Source: Pseudomonas salomonii
GTDB taxonomy: Bacteria > Pseudomonadota > Gammaproteobacteria > Pseudomonadales > Pseudomonadaceae
NCBI RefSeq assembly: GCF_900107155.1
Contig: NZ_FNOX01000003.1
Location: 248,001-312,000, forward strand
Direction of reading: 5' to 3'
Length of the DNA: 64,000 nt
Part shown: one piece after another, positions 36,079-44,299 of the stretch
Position numbering within the stretch: position 1 is the stretch's first letter
How the letters are laid out: each line of letters starts with the position of its first letter
Translations under genes and position numbers: made by a program
Notes under the pieces: model-generated
What the model was told of the DNA's origin: nothing
What the model saw: the letters and a program-made list of their open reading frames with translations, nothing else
The model's database searches: none

Positions 36079-37295
36079 CACTTCTTGATGTAATAAGCCA
36101 AATTTTTTTCAGGGCGGGCGAGGTTTGGCAGGATGAGCGTGTAGCCTGGCCCGAAGTCAGCCGTGTTCGTTTGCACGCTCCCGCTTTGCCCCATGAGCGA
36201 CCCAGTCGAGCCCTGGCCACCTACGAAGGCGAACTCGTTGCTCAGGGGGTCAAAGTCCGCGTCCGTGTAGCCAGACATCGCCGTAGCCTGGAGCCATGTG
36301 TTGCCGCTGTCGAAAGAGATCATTGAGGGGGTGTTGGTTTCTGGGACGGCGACGAGCAGGCTTGAGCCAGTGCTGCCGTTGACCGCCACCAGGCGCTTCA
36401 GGCTCATTAACGGAGGTAGGTTGATCGGGAAGCTGAACCCATCCTCAAGCGTCCGGAATTCAAGGGCATTCCTACTCGTGTAGATGTAGATAGCACTGAA
36501 TCCAGCGCTCTCGATGCATTCGTGCTCAACGTCAGCAGCGATCTCATGCATCAGGGTTGTTGCGACCTGTTCTGCGTCGAATGTCAGCTTGTAGACACCC
36601 TGAACACCCGCGATCGTGAGCTGGGCGTAGACATCTCCGGCCTCAACGAACTTGATGGGTCTCGAAACGTCAGCTGCGATAACCCCTGCCTTGAGGAAGT
36701 TAATCCCATCATCAGCTTTGTAAATCGTCAGGATGCCGGTCTCCACGACTGCGAGAATCGAGTATCCGTAGCTTGACTCAGCCGCTCCAACACAGGCATC
36801 AAACGAAGCGTTGAGCGCGACATCCCCGGCATCCCTGAAAACTGTTCCTGAGGCTCCGAAGAAGATGTGATTACTGGTCTTGTAAACGGCCATGCTCACC
36901 GGGTAGTTAATTGGAGATGGGTTGCCCGCATGAAACAAATGCCAATCACCATCCCCTTTCGCAAGCGTTGTCTGTCCGCATCTATACACTCTTGAGTACA
37001 GGTCGGTGCCAAACCGTATCTCCGAGTTTTCGTTCAGTGTCACGCGAGCAGCGCCGTACTCCTCGAAATTCAAAGCTGCTTTGAGGGCATCAAGACCCTG
37101 GTCATACAGATACGAGCCATCGCACTCCAGCAGGCCGTCGTAAGTCCCGCGAGGCTTGAGCACGATGTCGCCGCTCTTCACAGCTTTGGCCGCAACCTGA
37201 TCGATTGAGACGCCTTCAGAGCTACCTGGCCTGTGTGCATGCAGGCGCATCGAGACATCACCAGACCATGCCGGCAGTTCACTGATTGTTTTCAT
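36078..37295 (-). CDS. Probable tail fibre/spike or receptor-binding protein
   Basis: A 405-residue protein directly upstream of the tail-fibre chaperone gene, hence most likely a receptor-binding protein. After an N-terminal section with VKSGDIVLKPRGTYDGLLECDG (common in phage tail-fibre stems), it contains repeated blade-like stretches (SYGYSILAVVETGILTIYK and VYAQLTIAGVQGVYKL) that suggest a beta-propeller head. It is located between the coat gene and the lysis genes, not in the tail block, which is unusual. Confidence 0.72.
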   Translation of the reverse strand: MKTISELPAWSGDVSMRLHAHRPGSSEGVSIDQVAAKAVKSGDIVLKPRGTYDGLLECDGSYLYDQGLDALKAALNFEEYGAARVTLNENSEIRFGTDLYSRVYRCGQTTLAKGDGDWHLFHAGNPSPINYPVSMAVYKTSNHIFFGASGTVFRDAGDVALNASFDACVGAAESSYGYSILAVVETGILTIYKADDGINFLKAGVIAADVSRPIKFVEAGDVYAQLTIAGVQGVYKLTFDAEQVATTLMHEIAADVEHECIESAGFSAIYIYTSRNALEFRTLEDGFSFPINLPPLMSLKRLVAVNGSTGSSLLVAVPETNTPSMISFDSGNTWLQATAMSGYTDADFDPLSNEFAFVGGQGSTGSLMGQSGSVQTNTADFGPGYTLILPNLARPEKNLAYYIKK

Positions 37296-37458
37296 ACACG
37301 ATCACTTCATCATCATCAGTTTTCTCAGCCTCGTACTGCCCGGCAGAGAGCTCATACACAATGGCATTTGTTGGAATTGCAGGCGCCGTGCCGGCGAAGT
37401 AACGACTTCCCCTGCTCAGCACCCCGAGAATTGCAAAAGCTCCGATACGCCTGATCAT
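37279..37458 (-). CDS. Short unknown protein with hydrophobic N-terminus
   Basis: A 59-residue protein with a hydrophobic N-terminus (IRRIGAFAILGVLSRG) and acidic tail. Its ATG overlaps the previous stop (ATGA, 37455-37458) and its end overlaps the spike gene start, so it is part of the operon. Function unknown. Confidence 0.6.
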   Translation of the reverse strand: MIRRIGAFAILGVLSRGSRYFAGTAPAIPTNAIVYELSAGQYEAEKTDDDEVIVYENNQ

Positions 37459-37775
37459 TTGACTGCGTGAATCCAGCAAGTGGCCGCATCGACGCCTTCC
37501 ATCAGCCGCACCTGTAGTACTGCACCTCTGTCAACGGCGATGAAGGTGCCACCACGTGCATCCATAGGCGGCGAATCAGTACTAACGACACCGCCAGCGG
37601 ATACATGGATTAGGGAGTTGCAAAAGAGATACGCAGCCTCCGATTCGCAAGGCTCAGCCACCAGTACCTGAGATCCCGTAAGCTCTTTACGCCCCAGAAG
37701 CTCAGCAGGCGCAACGATCGGCAATGGCTCCCTCTCTCTGGTCTGAGCGGTGAACAAGCCTGGACGCTTACTCAT
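37455..37775 (-). CDS. Unknown structural-region protein
   Basis: A 106-residue beta-rich protein in the coat-to-spike operon. The sequence AGGVVSTDSPPMDARGGTFIAV suggests a small virion decoration or stabilising protein, but no family is recognised. It overlaps the genes on both sides. Confidence 0.6.
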   Translation of the reverse strand: MSKRPGLFTAQTREREPLPIVAPAELLGRKELTGSQVLVAEPCESEAAYLFCNSLIHVSAGGVVSTDSPPMDARGGTFIAVDRGAVLQVRLMEGVDAATCWIHAVK

Positions 37776-37974
37776 CTCCTGGCACCTCTACGGCAGGCTT
37801 CCGCCCCCGGCGCTTCGGCGTCTCATCAGAACCAGGTTCATCACGAACAGAATCGACAGTCGCTGAACCCCGATACCCCAGGCCCAGCCAGTGATCCTCT
37901 GCCCGTGTTCCACGATCTACAAAAACCAGGTGATCACCCAGCTGTAGGCTGTAAGTCTCGATTTCTCGCTTCAT
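37768..37974 (-). CDS. Small basic unknown protein
   Basis: A 68-residue protein ending in a basic Pro-rich tail (TPKRRGRKPAVEVPGDE) that resembles an AT-hook. First gene after the coat gene, with the GCCATAATA box at 38011-38025 upstream, so it probably starts a transcript. Function unknown. Confidence 0.6.
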   Translation of the reverse strand: MKREIETYSLQLGDHLVFVDRGTRAEDHWLGLGYRGSATVDSVRDEPGSDETPKRRGRKPAVEVPGDE

Positions 37975-38010
37975 CTTTGTTCTCAAAAGCTTAGTGTTTC
38001 ACGTGGAACA

Positions 38011-38025
38011 TATTATGGCGTTTAG
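38011..38025 (-). promoter_or_regulatory. GCCATAATA box before the coat-to-spike operon
   Basis: Minus strand CTAAACGCCATAATA; one of six similar boxes in the element, with CATAAT placed like a -10 hexamer. Confidence 0.45.
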
Positions 38026-38032
38026 TCAGACG

Positions 38033-38053
38033 AAAGGGCCCCGGAGGGCCCAG
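38033..38053 (-). terminator. Terminator after the coat gene
   Basis: CTGGGCCCTCCGGGGCCCTTT on the minus strand: a GGGCCC/GGGCCC stem with a short T tail, directly after the coat stop at 38060. Confidence 0.65.
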
Positions 38054-38059
38054 TCTCTG

Positions 38060-39223
38060 TCAGTGTCCGCCGAGACGCAGGGCGCGTTCTGGACTGACGG
38101 TCTTGAGGCCGCACAGGGTTTCAAATTTCCACTGAGTGGATTCTGTGCGAGGCTCGTACCAGCGAAGCATCCGGAGCGAGATCCCGGTGCGTGGGTCAGT
38201 CATCTGCGCGATGTTCACGCCAGCAGCGTCTTCAGGCACTTCGAGGTTGCGGAAGGCGATGAGGAACGCGGACTTCGTGAACGCCAAGTCGATCGGGTGA
38301 TCGCCAAGGACAGTGACTGCAGAGCCGGAGGCGATCGCTTCCAGGACGGCTGGGTATACAGGAACTACAGCGCCGATGGTGTCGGCAGTGACCACAAAGG
38401 TCTGATGAGTACCTGCAACCGAGACCACATCGCCCTTCAGGAAAGTTGCTCCGTTCACGCCAGCCAGAGCCAGTGAAGTGGAGCCAGCGACAGCTTGGGC
38501 AGAAAGGGTCATTCCGGCGTTAGCAGCTGCAGTGCCTGCTACGTGGTAAGGGGCCTGAACGTCGCTGTACAGGTCGAAGCCATACTTGCGACCGATTAGG
38601 CCCTGGCTGACTACGTTCGCGTCGCCGCTTTCGTTGATCTTCGAGAACTCCAGCAGCAGGTCTGCCTCAGTGTCCGAAGTCAGGACAATGTTGCGACCAT
38701 TCTGGATTTTGCGGTTCTGCATTTCCTTGCGCGCAGTGATCAAATCCAATTTGTCGCGACCTGCCGTCGAGGTTGGATCTCCAGAAATGTAAGGAACGTC
38801 TTTGTACAGATTGAACAGATTTTTGTTGATGGTGCGGGCCAGGGCATCAACAGCAGCTTCTGCAGCGGACGGAAGGGTCAGGGAGTTCGCGTGGGACAGG
38901 AACTCGGCATCCTTCATCGCGAACTGCTTGTACAGATGGCGATCCAGCTTCACATCGATCTTGCCGGCAGTGATGTCTTCCGATTGCGAACCGGCAGAGT
39001 CAGTCGGGTGATCGTCGGCATCAGTAAACTCGATCGGCTTAGCGATTCGGATCGTGTCGCCATGGTTCTTAGACTCGTCAGCGGTGTTGATGCTTACGAG
39101 GTTTGGCATGGTCAGTTGACCGAACAGACGGTCGACGGCCAGGGGCAGAATCACCTCTGTCATGAGGGCTTCAGTGTCGTTGCCGAAGCGAATCAGCGAC
39201 ACGAGTGGGAGCATTGCAGTCAT
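38060..39223 (-). CDS. Major capsid (coat) protein, P22-gp5-like
   Basis: A 387-residue coat protein. The N-terminal helix and LPLAVDRLFGQLTMPNLVS, the RIAKPIEF beta region and LDRHLYKQFAMKDAEF resemble the P22 coat family (HK97 fold). An inserted beta domain near 255-305 (LSAQAVAGSTSLALAGVNG) is as in P22-type coats. It begins MTAMLPLVSLIRFGNDT; LVSLIRFG also occurs at the start of the scaffold protein. ATG 39223 has AGGTGAAG upstream; three AATAAAAAC repeats lie just before (39234-39261). Confidence 0.85.
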   Translation of the reverse strand: MTAMLPLVSLIRFGNDTEALMTEVILPLAVDRLFGQLTMPNLVSINTADESKNHGDTIRIAKPIEFTDADDHPTDSAGSQSEDITAGKIDVKLDRHLYKQFAMKDAEFLSHANSLTLPSAAEAAVDALARTINKNLFNLYKDVPYISGDPTSTAGRDKLDLITARKEMQNRKIQNGRNIVLTSDTEADLLLEFSKINESGDANVVSQGLIGRKYGFDLYSDVQAPYHVAGTAAANAGMTLSAQAVAGSTSLALAGVNGATFLKGDVVSVAGTHQTFVVTADTIGAVVPVYPAVLEAIASGSAVTVLGDHPIDLAFTKSAFLIAFRNLEVPEDAAGVNIAQMTDPRTGISLRMLRWYEPRTESTQWKFETLCGLKTVSPERALRLGGH

Positions 39224-39233
39224 TACTTCACCT

Positions 39234-39261
39234 GTTTTTATTGTTTTTATTGTTTTTATTG
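39234..39261. repeat. Tandem AATAAAAAC repeat in the coat-gene leader
   Basis: Three tandem copies of a 9-base unit (minus strand AATAAAAAC), ending ten bases before the coat-gene ATG. AT-rich leaders boost translation of late genes in many phages; a role here is inference. Confidence 0.6.
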
Positions 39262-39351
39262 GTGATGGATAAGTAGTTTTAACACGGCATCAGCCCACAA
39301 GGCGTGATGGTTTCCGGCACAACCGGAGGGGCCCGGAAGCCCCGAAGTAGA

Positions 39352-40122
39352 TCAGTTGATGACGATCTCGCCTGAGGCTCTTTTTGCGAGCAAGGCTTTC
39401 TTTTCATCGGCAGTAGCGGTCAGCAAAGTGCGCTGCCATTCAGCTGTGCTAACAGCCTTGCCGGTGCCATTGACGCCACGCGAACCAGAGCCTGGCATTT
39501 GCTTGAAGTAGTGAGGCTTCGTCGCTGTAAGGCCTGCGATCCACTCATCAGGAGTGAGAGGCCTGCCATTTTTCCCGATCGCTACGTTGCCGCTTGAGTC
39601 ACGAGCCACGAGCTCGCCTGCGTCATTGAGCTGCCATGTGTTGCCTGCAACCGACATCAGGTCATCAAGAGCCGAAGGATGGAAAAACTCGTTCTTGAGC
39701 GCCACCTGGCCAATGCTTTGCTTGATCTGGAACTGCTTGAGCTTGAGTCTTTCGCCGTCAACAGCTTTGCGTAGATCTTCTTTCTCAGCCTGTTCAGCTG
39801 CCAGCTTCTCTTGCCATGTTGCACTGTTGGCATTGATTCGCTTGTCGAGCAAAGTCTGGAGATCAAGTCTGCCAGCCTTCATTGCTTCCAAATCATCTTT
39901 TTCTTGGATGCCAGACTCAAAGGCCTTCATGCGCTCAGCCAGAGTTTTCTTCTCGTTAAGAAGATCAGCGTTTTTGCTCTTGAGTGGGGTGACTTCCTTC
40001 TCTACATGAGCTTTTAAGAAGTCTAGGAAAGCAGGGTTTTCCTGCAAGGCATTGAAGTCGAGTGGTGGTACTTCGTCTTCACCGAATCGAATGAGGCTTA
40101 CGAGCTTGCTTGCTTGAAACAT
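39352..40122 (-). CDS. Capsid scaffolding protein
   Basis: A 256-residue protein directly before the coat gene, with a long charged coiled-coil middle (LLNEKKTLAERMKAFESG, then EKLAAEQAEKEDLRK) and a C-terminal part typical of scaffolding proteins (MSVAGNTWQLNDAGELVARDSSG, then PHYFKQMPGSGS). It starts MFQASKLVSLIRFGEDE. ATG 40122 follows GGGGGGACTA; a TTG four codons earlier is less likely. It is expected to leave the head before DNA packaging. Hairpin GGGGCTTCCGGGCCCC lies after the stop. Confidence 0.85.
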   Translation of the reverse strand: MFQASKLVSLIRFGEDEVPPLDFNALQENPAFLDFLKAHVEKEVTPLKSKNADLLNEKKTLAERMKAFESGIQEKDDLEAMKAGRLDLQTLLDKRINANSATWQEKLAAEQAEKEDLRKAVDGERLKLKQFQIKQSIGQVALKNEFFHPSALDDLMSVAGNTWQLNDAGELVARDSSGNVAIGKNGRPLTPDEWIAGLTATKPHYFKQMPGSGSRGVNGTGKAVSTAEWQRTLLTATADEKKALLAKRASGEIVIN

Positions 40123-40210
40123 TAGTCCCCCCAAGGGATTTTGTTTTCTTATTGGTATGTCTCATTATATCAATGCCAAACACACAAAGGGGGACAAATG
40201 CAAATATTTT

Positions 40211-40909
40211 TCATGCTTTTTTAGGCGCATGGAATTGCTTAAGAAACTGCTGCTCAGCTGGCTTGAGTACATTCAGGGCATTGTAAAAGGACTGGCTTGG
40301 CACAAATTTTCCGGTCTGTGCTCTATATAGAATATTGTGAACGAACCCCGTATCTACCATCAGCTTCATAATCTCAAGCGCAGCCAACTCTTCATTGCCC
40401 TGGCTATTAAACGGGACAACTTCATCCAACGCCTCGAACGCTTGGTACAACTCCATTGCCGTTAACTTTCGCTCCGGCTTTCGGCCAGCTGGCAGCTTGT
40501 GAAGGTAAAATCGAACCAGCAGCATGCCAACATGGAACTGCGAGTTCATTAGGGCAGCCGGGATTTGCTCAATGATCAGCTCGTCCTGATGTTCCTGAAG
40601 CTGATTCAACAAGCACCGCACAAGCTCGTAATCCCCGGAAATCGGAGCATTCCGCTGAGTCCCCAGCAGCACCGCTACAGGCCCGATCATCGTCGCTAGC
40701 TCCAGCAGCATCTCCCGGTAGCCATCGTCCAGCGGCTTTCTTTTGCCATCAAAGCCATGGGCGTGCAGGTGATCAGCGATGTCGGCCAAGAGCTGCACTC
40801 TCCCCGCTTGCAGCTCGTGCTTGTCCAGATGATGGCGGATGCCTTGGAGCCCTGCCAAGTTGCGGGCTCTGAAGTGTTGAAACACCAGGTCGGCTGCTGG
40901 ATCACGCAT
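40211..40909 (-). CDS. Unknown protein, head-gene region
   Basis: A 232-residue helical protein of unknown family. ATG 40909 is chosen because AGGACTGAC precedes it, just after the stop of the previous gene. The pair lies between the accessory island and the scaffold gene. No motif or membrane segment recognised. Confidence 0.62.
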   Translation of the reverse strand: MRDPAADLVFQHFRARNLAGLQGIRHHLDKHELQAGRVQLLADIADHLHAHGFDGKRKPLDDGYREMLLELATMIGPVAVLLGTQRNAPISGDYELVRCLLNQLQEHQDELIIEQIPAALMNSQFHVGMLLVRFYLHKLPAGRKPERKLTAMELYQAFEALDEVVPFNSQGNEELAALEIMKLMVDTGFVHNILYRAQTGKFVPSQSFYNALNVLKPAEQQFLKQFHAPKKA

Positions 40910-40910
40910 G

Positions 40911-41258
40911 TCAGTCCTCATTGATCTGGGCTAGAACCTCCCATGTGAGAGCGTCTAGCGTACGGTCGTCAAAAGCATCGACGCGGAACTCGTATGTCGT
41001 ATGCCGATATTTGAAGCGTCCTGATGTAAGCAGGTAACGGGTCATGGCCTTAAAAATCTGCCAGCACCCTTGATCTCCCAGCTCTGCTTCGACCCCCCAT
41101 TCACGGAGTACCTTCCCTCGTTCCCGCCTGAAAAACTCAGAGACGCCAGGGTAGAAATTCTTGGCTTTGTCGTACCCGCCGCACAGATAGATTGCGCACA
41201 GATGCCGAGTGGACTCGTCGCACACCACCACGGGCTCGACCAAAAATTTTGAGGTCAT
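40911..41258 (-). CDS. Unknown protein, head-gene region
   Basis: A 115-residue mixed protein with three Cys. First gene of a two-gene unit with the gene at 40211. Upstream it has the AAAACAATAATAAAGAG leader and the box at 41322. No family recognised. Confidence 0.6.
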   Translation of the reverse strand: MTSKFLVEPVVVCDESTRHLCAIYLCGGYDKAKNFYPGVSEFFRRERGKVLREWGVEAELGDQGCWQIFKAMTRYLLTSGRFKYRHTTYEFRVDAFDDRTLDALTWEVLAQINED

Positions 41259-41321
41259 AAGGGGTCACTCTTTATTATTGTTTTTATGCTTCATTATTAC
41301 TCATGAGCTGACTAGCAGTCA

Positions 41322-41340
41322 ATATCATGGCAGTTATTAA
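41322..41340 (-). promoter_or_regulatory. GCCATGATA box upstream of the 40911-41258 gene
   Basis: Minus strand TTAATAACTGCCATGATAT; matches the GCCATAATA box with one change. Confidence 0.4.
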
Positions 41341-41428
41341 AAACCATAGACAGGCTGAGCCCTGAGAACCTGAAGCGTGTAGACTGGCACCACGCCATCA
41401 GAGCTAAGCAAAGTAAAAAGGATTTACG

Positions 41429-41911
41429 ATGAGAAAAGTACAGATAGCAGCACTGGTATTTGCAACGCTGCCTGCGAGCGCATTTGCTGAATCTATTTTC
41501 TTGAACTGTCAGCAGATTTCGGGATCAGGTTTCGACATCGCAAAAGCCTACAAAGTAGCACCTAAGAATCCCAGAGAGCAGTTCATTCAGGATGCTCTTG
41601 AGCAAGGGATTATCGGTTTGTTTGTCGAGCCGCCAAAGACCTGGGAAGTAAATCTAACCGACAAGACCATCATCTCACCGGAAGAAAGTCACAAGGTATT
41701 TTCGGTCACGTCAGATGCTGGCAACAAAATTGAAGGAGCCTATCAGACCGGGACATTTATTTCCCTCAATAGAATCAGTGGTGTAATGGACTACAGGTTG
41801 TCCATAAAAGAGACTGCTAGAAGCACGTGGCATGCAGCTCACGGGGGGAACATACCATCTGTGCTCTCCTACAAACTCAAATGCCAGGCCCAAGTCAAGC
41901 CGGCTATCTGA
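41429..41911 (+). CDS. Exported protein, unknown; left gene of the accessory island
   Basis: A 160-residue protein with a clear signal peptide (MRKVQIAALVFATLPASAFA). The mature part has two Cys (NCQQISG and KLKCQAQ) that may form a disulfide. It reads against the head genes and has its own AAAAAGGATTTACG ribosome site, so it is a moron expected in the periplasm of the lysogen. Confidence 0.68.
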   Translation: MRKVQIAALVFATLPASAFAESIFLNCQQISGSGFDIAKAYKVAPKNPREQFIQDALEQGIIGLFVEPPKTWEVNLTDKTIISPEESHKVFSVTSDAGNKIEGAYQTGTFISLNRISGVMDYRLSIKETARSTWHAAHGGNIPSVLSYKLKCQAQVKPAI

Positions 41912-41979
41912 TCAACGCCTCAAGCGATGCGGAAGATAGCCTTTGAATTCTAGCTGCAACTTCCGCATCACAAAAAGCA

Positions 41980-41995
41980 GTTTTTCTTAACCAAA
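41980..41995 (+). repeat. GTTTTTCTTAACCAAA motif, single copy
   Basis: Exact consensus, one base before the stop codon of the 41996 gene. GATGCGGAAG...CTTCCGCATC, a 10-base inverted repeat, lies just upstream at about 41927-41969. Confidence 0.6.
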
Positions 41996-42649
41996 TTACT
42001 TACCAAGGTCAGCTCCAGTTAGATAGTCAATCGACTCAAACTTCCCGACATCCATCAGCCTCTGCCGAAGAACCTGCATGAATCCCTTATCATTCTTCAA
42101 AAACTTATCGCACTCCCCTTCGGTCTTGCACTCATCAAGAATCTCTGCACGCTCAGGATTAACCAGGCGATATCGACGAATGAATTCCTCACGCTTTTTG
42201 TCATGAAAGCTCTGGATAAGTGATTTCATACTTCCTCCATAGATCATATCCTTAAACTTACCCATATATCTGAGGGCAAATTTCATAAGAGCCAGTTCGC
42301 TACCGCTGCGCAGGCTCCAGTAATACTCGTCAGCCGCATTTTCCCTGGCAATAAGAATCCTGTCCAGCCTTCCCACAAACCCCTGCCGCCACGCAATCCC
42401 TGCAACCTCGTTCCCCAACTCATGAAACAGCAGGTCTTCGTCAGCAATCGAGTCAACCAAAGCCCAGACCTTATCAAATCCTCGCTCGCAATAATAACTA
42501 TCTGGCAACGCAAGGAAGTTTGAATACAAAACAACAATCAGGTCACGCTCAGACCTGTATTTATAGCGATCATAGATTACATAGCCATCTTCCGCCCTGA
42601 GCAACACTGGGAATACCCACTGCAAATATCTAACTAGCGAAAGTCGCAT
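41996..42649 (-). CDS. Third gene of an unknown three-gene cassette
   Basis: A 217-residue protein of unknown function. Its last 40 residues (ECKTEGECDKFLKNDKGFM through DYLTGADLG) align with the end of the protein at 43043-43858 (ICESEDELRRLLGGDMGFL through EYMFGSELG), so the two share a C-terminal domain. ATG 42649 overlaps the previous gene by 20 bases. Confidence 0.65.
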   Translation of the reverse strand: MRLSLVRYLQWVFPVLLRAEDGYVIYDRYKYRSERDLIVVLYSNFLALPDSYYCERGFDKVWALVDSIADEDLLFHELGNEVAGIAWRQGFVGRLDRILIARENAADEYYWSLRSGSELALMKFALRYMGKFKDMIYGGSMKSLIQSFHDKKREEFIRRYRLVNPERAEILDECKTEGECDKFLKNDKGFMQVLRQRLMDVGKFESIDYLTGADLGK

Positions 42650-43046
42650 TCTCGCTCCCAGTGGCTTGCTGAACATAGTCATACAGGGCATTGCGGGCCG
42701 CATTGACGTTGCAGTTGTTGAGAGCCCAGTAAACTTTGGCCATAATTGCGTCTAGGGCTTCATTGCGACCCAGGTCGTTGAAGAACACCGTGTGTAGCAG
42801 ATGCCAGAGAAACTCAACATCATCAAGGTTTGTTTGCTCATCTGAAATACTGTGAGCGATGCTACTGAGACATTCGAACTCCCAGTCCACATGAACTGTC
42901 GTCTCAGAGAACGAGTAAACCTGAGCGACATAATCAAAGAACTCAATGAAAGTGGCAAACTCGCACTCATCGAAGTAATATTTTCCGCCATCGAACCGGA
43001 TCGCAGCCGGAGAACAGAACCTGATGATGTTTTGTAGGTACATCAT
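42630..43046 (-). CDS. Second gene of an unknown three-gene cassette
   Basis: A 138-residue protein with a beta-rich N-terminus (AAIRFDGGKYYFDECEF) and helical C-terminal half. It overlaps the first gene by four bases (ATGA) and the third by 20, so all three are translationally coupled. No family recognised. The RFDGGKYYF stretch may correspond to GFKFQDGQYLL of the first protein. Confidence 0.65.
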   Translation of the reverse strand: MMYLQNIIRFCSPAAIRFDGGKYYFDECEFATFIEFFDYVAQVYSFSETTVHVDWEFECLSSIAHSISDEQTNLDDVEFLWHLLHTVFFNDLGRNEALDAIMAKVYWALNNCNVNAARNALYDYVQQATGSENATFAS

Positions 43047-43858
43047 AGACCCAGCTCCGACCCAAACATATATTCCCGCTGCTCAGCACTCATTAATGCA
43101 ACTCTATTGCGAAGGAAACCCATATCCCCGCCCAAGAGTCGACGTAACTCATCCTCGCTTTCGCAAATTGAGTACAGGTGATAAGCGTGAGGCCTGTCCA
43201 GTTGCAGCTCTTTTAGAATCAAAGGGTGCATCAAATCGAAGATATCGTCGTAAGCCTTTTTTTTATCGATTCCCAAGCTTACAAGATCGGCAGAAAACCT
43301 CTCGCCAACATCCGCTCCGGCGTGAGCAGACTCGTAATTCCTAGAAAGAATGCCCGCAATACATTTAACCTGTGAGCGCCTAGAAGAATCGCTATCCCGC
43401 TCAGTAGTCAGATATATGAGCCAGAGCCGTCGAAGTTGATCAAGCCGCTCCTCTCGCAGCATCCCTAGAAACCTGGCAATAAAGTCATTAGGGCTGGTGG
43501 CATTAAGAGCTGCTGTCGAAAACGGAGGAGTAAAACTCAGCACAGGGCCGCTCCAAACTTTGAACTTAAAGCTCACAATCACCGCAACTTCCAGCAGAGA
43601 CGAGCAGTAGCGATTCACTACGCCATCTGCCGTCTGCAACTGAAGCAGGTACTGCCCGTCCTGGAACTTGAAGCCGCCGACCATTGAGAACCTATCGTAA
43701 TTCTCAATTTGCTCGTTCAAAGCTCGCTCAAGGAATTCATGGCTCTCAGCAGAAATGCTCATGAGCCCCCTGGCCGTAGCAAACCACCGCCACGCCGCGA
43801 CTTTTGGCTTCAAAAGCTTGAGCAGCAGGCGGTCACGGGGTGTGATGTAGGTGAGCAT
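43043..43858 (-). CDS. First gene of an unknown three-gene cassette
   Basis: A 271-residue soluble protein of unknown function. It shares its C-terminal pattern with the 41996 gene product. The GCCATAATA box at 43872 and a 16-bp TTGCCAATCTGTCAAT element (43885-43902) lie directly upstream. The cassette is isolated and tightly overlapping, as accessory systems often are. Confidence 0.65.
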   Translation of the reverse strand: MLTYITPRDRLLLKLLKPKVAAWRWFATARGLMSISAESHEFLERALNEQIENYDRFSMVGGFKFQDGQYLLQLQTADGVVNRYCSSLLEVAVIVSFKFKVWSGPVLSFTPPFSTAALNATSPNDFIARFLGMLREERLDQLRRLWLIYLTTERDSDSSRRSQVKCIAGILSRNYESAHAGADVGERFSADLVSLGIDKKKAYDDIFDLMHPLILKELQLDRPHAYHLYSICESEDELRRLLGGDMGFLRNRVALMSAEQREYMFGSELGL

Positions 43859-43871
43859 GGCCTGTCCGTAT

Positions 43872-43902
43872 TATTATGGCAGTTATTGACAGATTGGCAA
43901 TT
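43872..43902 (-). promoter_or_regulatory. Promoter region of the three-gene cassette
   Basis: Minus strand: TTGCCA at 43899-43894, 16 bases, CATAAT at 43877-43872; this is a plausible sigma-70 promoter. The TTGCCAATCTGTCAAT part is nearly identical to 60506-60521 and 62896-62911. Confidence 0.55.
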
Positions 43903-43957
43903 GGGGGTGGGAATGTCAAGGGCCAGCTCGGGCGGCCAGGCCCTGGGGTGTTAAGGA

Positions 43958-44233
43958 TTAGGCGGTTTTAAGTCGTTCCAGACGTTCCTGGGCGATGCGT
44001 GAGAGGCAGGCGTGAAACTCGGTCATGCACGCAGCTGCGCAAAGCTGTTGCCATTTCGGGAGCTGCTTGAGATCAGGGCGGTCGGAGGGTTTACGGGTGT
44101 CCTGCTGTGCTAAGCGGAAGCACTCGTCTACGCAGAAATCCTCGATCTGGGGAGCAATTTGGAAAAGGAAGTACGTGCCAGACGAGAATTCAATGGCAGC
44201 TTTGGCTTCCGTGTAGATTTTGCTGATGTTCAT
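43958..44233 (-). CDS. Small unknown protein with four Cys
   Basis: A 91-residue helical protein with Cys in DFCVDECFRL and QQLCAAACMTEF, a CxxxC/CxxxC pattern that could bind metal or form disulfides. ATG 44233 has the typical ATAAGAGAGAACACC leader. It follows the SIR2-like gene on the same strand. Function unknown. Confidence 0.62.
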   Translation of the reverse strand: MNISKIYTEAKAAIEFSSGTYFLFQIAPQIEDFCVDECFRLAQQDTRKPSDRPDLKQLPKWQQLCAAACMTEFHACLSRIAQERLERLKTA

Positions 44234-44299
44234 GGTGTTCTCTCTTATTGTTATGCCCTGCATGATTCAACTATGCAGATGGAGCGACACCACGCGCAA

